Assembly (NCBI GenBank): GCA_030146615.1
Contig: JASLBL010000346.1
Span: 1-6,293 of the forward strand
Reading direction: 5' to 3'
Source of the DNA: Actinomycetes bacterium
Lineage (GTDB): Bacteria > Actinomycetota > CALGFH01
DNA length: 6,293 nucleotides
Shown: positions 4,979 through 6,293 of the stretch, piece by piece
Position numbering within the stretch: the first letter of the stretch is position 1
How the letters are laid out: every line of letters begins with the position of its first letter
The notes under the pieces: generated by a model
Databases searched by the model: none
What the model was told of the DNA's origin: nothing
What the model saw: the letters and a program-made list of their open reading frames with translations, nothing else
Translations under genes and position numbers: made by a program

Positions 4979-6293
4979 TTATCCCAGCCGGCGGAAGAAG
5001 GCGCTGGAGGGGTCGGTCCCGTGCGGCTGGGAGAACAACGAGGCGAAGGCGGTCCCGATGTTGTCAAGGCCTTCGTAGTCACCGGTGAAGAACCCCACGG
5101 CGAAGGGCGCCTGGCGCATGTTGAACGAGCTGGTCGTCACCCGCACCTCATCACCCCAGTTGGCCGCGCTGGCGCAGGCGGTCGGGGTGGTCGGGTGGCA
5201 GTGGACCAGGAAGTGGTCGGTCTCCAACGTAGCCGGAGCCGGGGTGTTGTTGCGGAAGTCGTAGTAGCTGACCCCGACGGTGCCGTTCGCGCTGACATGC
5301 ACCGAGGCGGTGAAGGCCTGCTGGTTGCCGGCCGGCAGACTGGTCGGCGTCTGGTTGACCTTGACCGGCGCCGACCAGCTGACCCCGCCGTCCAGGGACT
5401 GGGAGAAGGCGATGCTGTCGAACTGCCCGTCGCCGAAGCGGGCGTCCTGCCAGACCGCATACAGCCGGCCGCTGGCCGGGTCGACCGCCACGTCCGGGAT
5501 GATGTCCCCGGTTCGGATGTCGTCGCCGGTGTCGGGGTCGGTGACCCCGATCGTCTGCAGCCGGTCGACCAGAATCGGGCCCGACCAGCTGACCCCCTTG
5601 TCGGTCGAGCGCAGCACCCGCACCGTCCAGCCGCGGAGCTTGTTGGTGTTCTCGTTGTTGAACTCGGCGAACAGGTTCACCAGGGTCCCGTCGGGCAGGA
5701 CCGCGATCTGGTTGCCGATCGTCTGGTCGTTCTGTCCCGGGTCATAGAGCTGGCGGGCCGGCTCCCAGCTCACCCCCCCGTTGGTGCTGCGGGCGAACCA
5801 GATCGGCCCCCGGAACGCCGAGGTGCGGAAGCTGGCCCGGACGCTGGCGGCCTCGCTGGAGGGGAAAACCAGCCGGTCCCACACGCCATAGACCAGGTTG
5901 GCGGCGGTGGGGTCGGCGGTGATCGTCTGCTTGTCGTTGAAGACGTTGGCGTCGGTGTCCCGCCGCACCACCACCGGGTCGCTCCAGGTCAGTCCGCCGT
6001 CGGTGGAGCGGCTGGCCAACAGGGCGTGGTCGAAGTCGGCGGGCAGGAACGGCGGGGCGATGTCGTTGAAGGACAGAGCCAGCTGATACAGGGTCCCGTT
6101 GGGGCCGAAGCTGACCCACGGGTCGGTCGAGCGCTGGTAGTCGCCGCCCGAGCACAGCGTGATCCCCGGGATCGGGACCTGCTGCCAGCTGGCGCCGCCG
6201 TTTGTGCTGACCCCGGCCACCAGCCCCCGCGCCCCGCCGTTGGACCAGCGGTCCTGCTGCCAGATCCCAACCACGTTGGCGGGGTTGGTGGGG
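4979..6293 (-). CDS. BNR/Asp-box sialidase-like beta-propeller, N-terminus outside window
   Basis: This is the C-terminal 437 residues of a propeller protein of the exo-alpha-sialidase/BNR-repeat type, ending at TAA 4979-4981. The frame stays open to the right edge (PTNPANVVGIWQQDRWSNGG), so the true start and any signal peptide lie beyond it; the GTG at 6274 is internal. Five Asp-boxes mark the blades: STNGGASW (6185-6208), STDGGLTW (5984-6007), STNGGVSW (5765-5788), STDKGVSW (5585-5608) and SLDGGVSW (5375-5398). Other marks are DPWVSFGPNG, YGVWDRL, YAVWQDARFGDG, VGVSYYDFRNN and GDYEGLDNIG near the end. Asp-boxes are structural, and the Arg triad and FRIP motif of true sialidases are not evident here, so glycosidase activity should not be assumed. 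It is followed by duplicated hairpins and a 636-bp gap before the next minus-strand gene, which suggests its own transcript. Extracellular location is inferred from the family. Confidence 0.87.
   Translation of the reverse strand, partial: PTNPANVVGIWQQDRWSNGGARGLVAGVSTNGGASWQQVPIPGITLCSGGDYQRSTDPWVSFGPNGTLYQLALSFNDIAPPFLPADFDHALLASRSTDGGLTWSDPVVVRRDTDANVFNDKQTITADPTAANLVYGVWDRLVFPSSEAASVRASFRTSAFRGPIWFARSTNGGVSWEPARQLYDPGQNDQTIGNQIAVLPDGTLVNLFAEFNNENTNKLRGWTVRVLRSTDKGVSWSGPILVDRLQTIGVTDPDTGDDIRTGDIIPDVAVDPASGRLYAVWQDARFGDGQFDSIAFSQSLDGGVSWSAPVKVNQTPTSLPAGNQQAFTASVHVSANGTVGVSYYDFRNNTPAPATLETDHFLVHCHPTTPTACASAANWGDEVRVTTSSFNMRQAPFAVGFFTGDYEGLDNIGTAFASLFSQPHGTDPSSAFFRRLG

Noticed and set aside
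4979..6274. Complete sialidase-like gene starting at GTG 6274
   Set aside because: The frame stays open upstream with family-like residues PTNPAN, and no signal peptide follows the GTG, so the gene continues past the window.

Overview
The base composition is high-GC, with strong G/C preference at third codon positions. Together with the secreted-protein families and the DUF91/NucS-like nuclease, this points to an actinomycete-type (Actinomycetota) chromosome, probably from soil or the environment. No rRNA, tRNA or CRISPR array was seen, so the lineage cannot be fixed further.

Left part (1-2391): a damaged, accessory-looking zone. Minus strand 1-604 is the catalytic C-terminal part of an IS3-family transposase (orfB, DDE integrase core). 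It runs off the left edge, lacks its N-terminus, and carries a one-base deletion just before the third catalytic residue. Restoring that base gives exactly the DD(35)E spacing of the family. It abuts an unrelated plus-strand coding remnant (about 605-796) with an in-frame TAG. Next, on the plus strand, comes a gene of about 459 codons (1012-2391) for a NucS/DUF91-like PD-(D/E)XK nuclease fused to C-terminal domains. Its catalytic N-terminal third is broken by a one-base deletion, an in-frame TAG and a one-base insertion. The last 363 codons (1300-2391) are open.

Right part (2676-6293): three intact minus-strand genes for exported proteins. In transcription order these are a BNR/Asp-box sialidase-like beta-propeller (4979 to beyond 6293, N-terminus outside the window), a signal-peptide-bearing SMP-30/NHL-like propeller (3422-4342), and a small RTX-type calcium-binding protein (2676-3359). 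The last two are 62 bp apart and probably co-transcribed. A perfect 13-bp hairpin follows the RTX gene. The sialidase-like gene is separated from them by a 636-bp gap that starts with a duplicated 31-bp hairpin unit and a further hairpin, so it is probably a separate transcription unit.

The plus-strand nuclease and the minus-strand secreted cluster are convergent, meeting in the 2392-2675 gap. Nothing here proves a new system. The most unusual item is the multi-domain NucS-like nuclease, whose damage is confined to its catalytic third. Whether that damage is real or reflects base-calling error is the key question.
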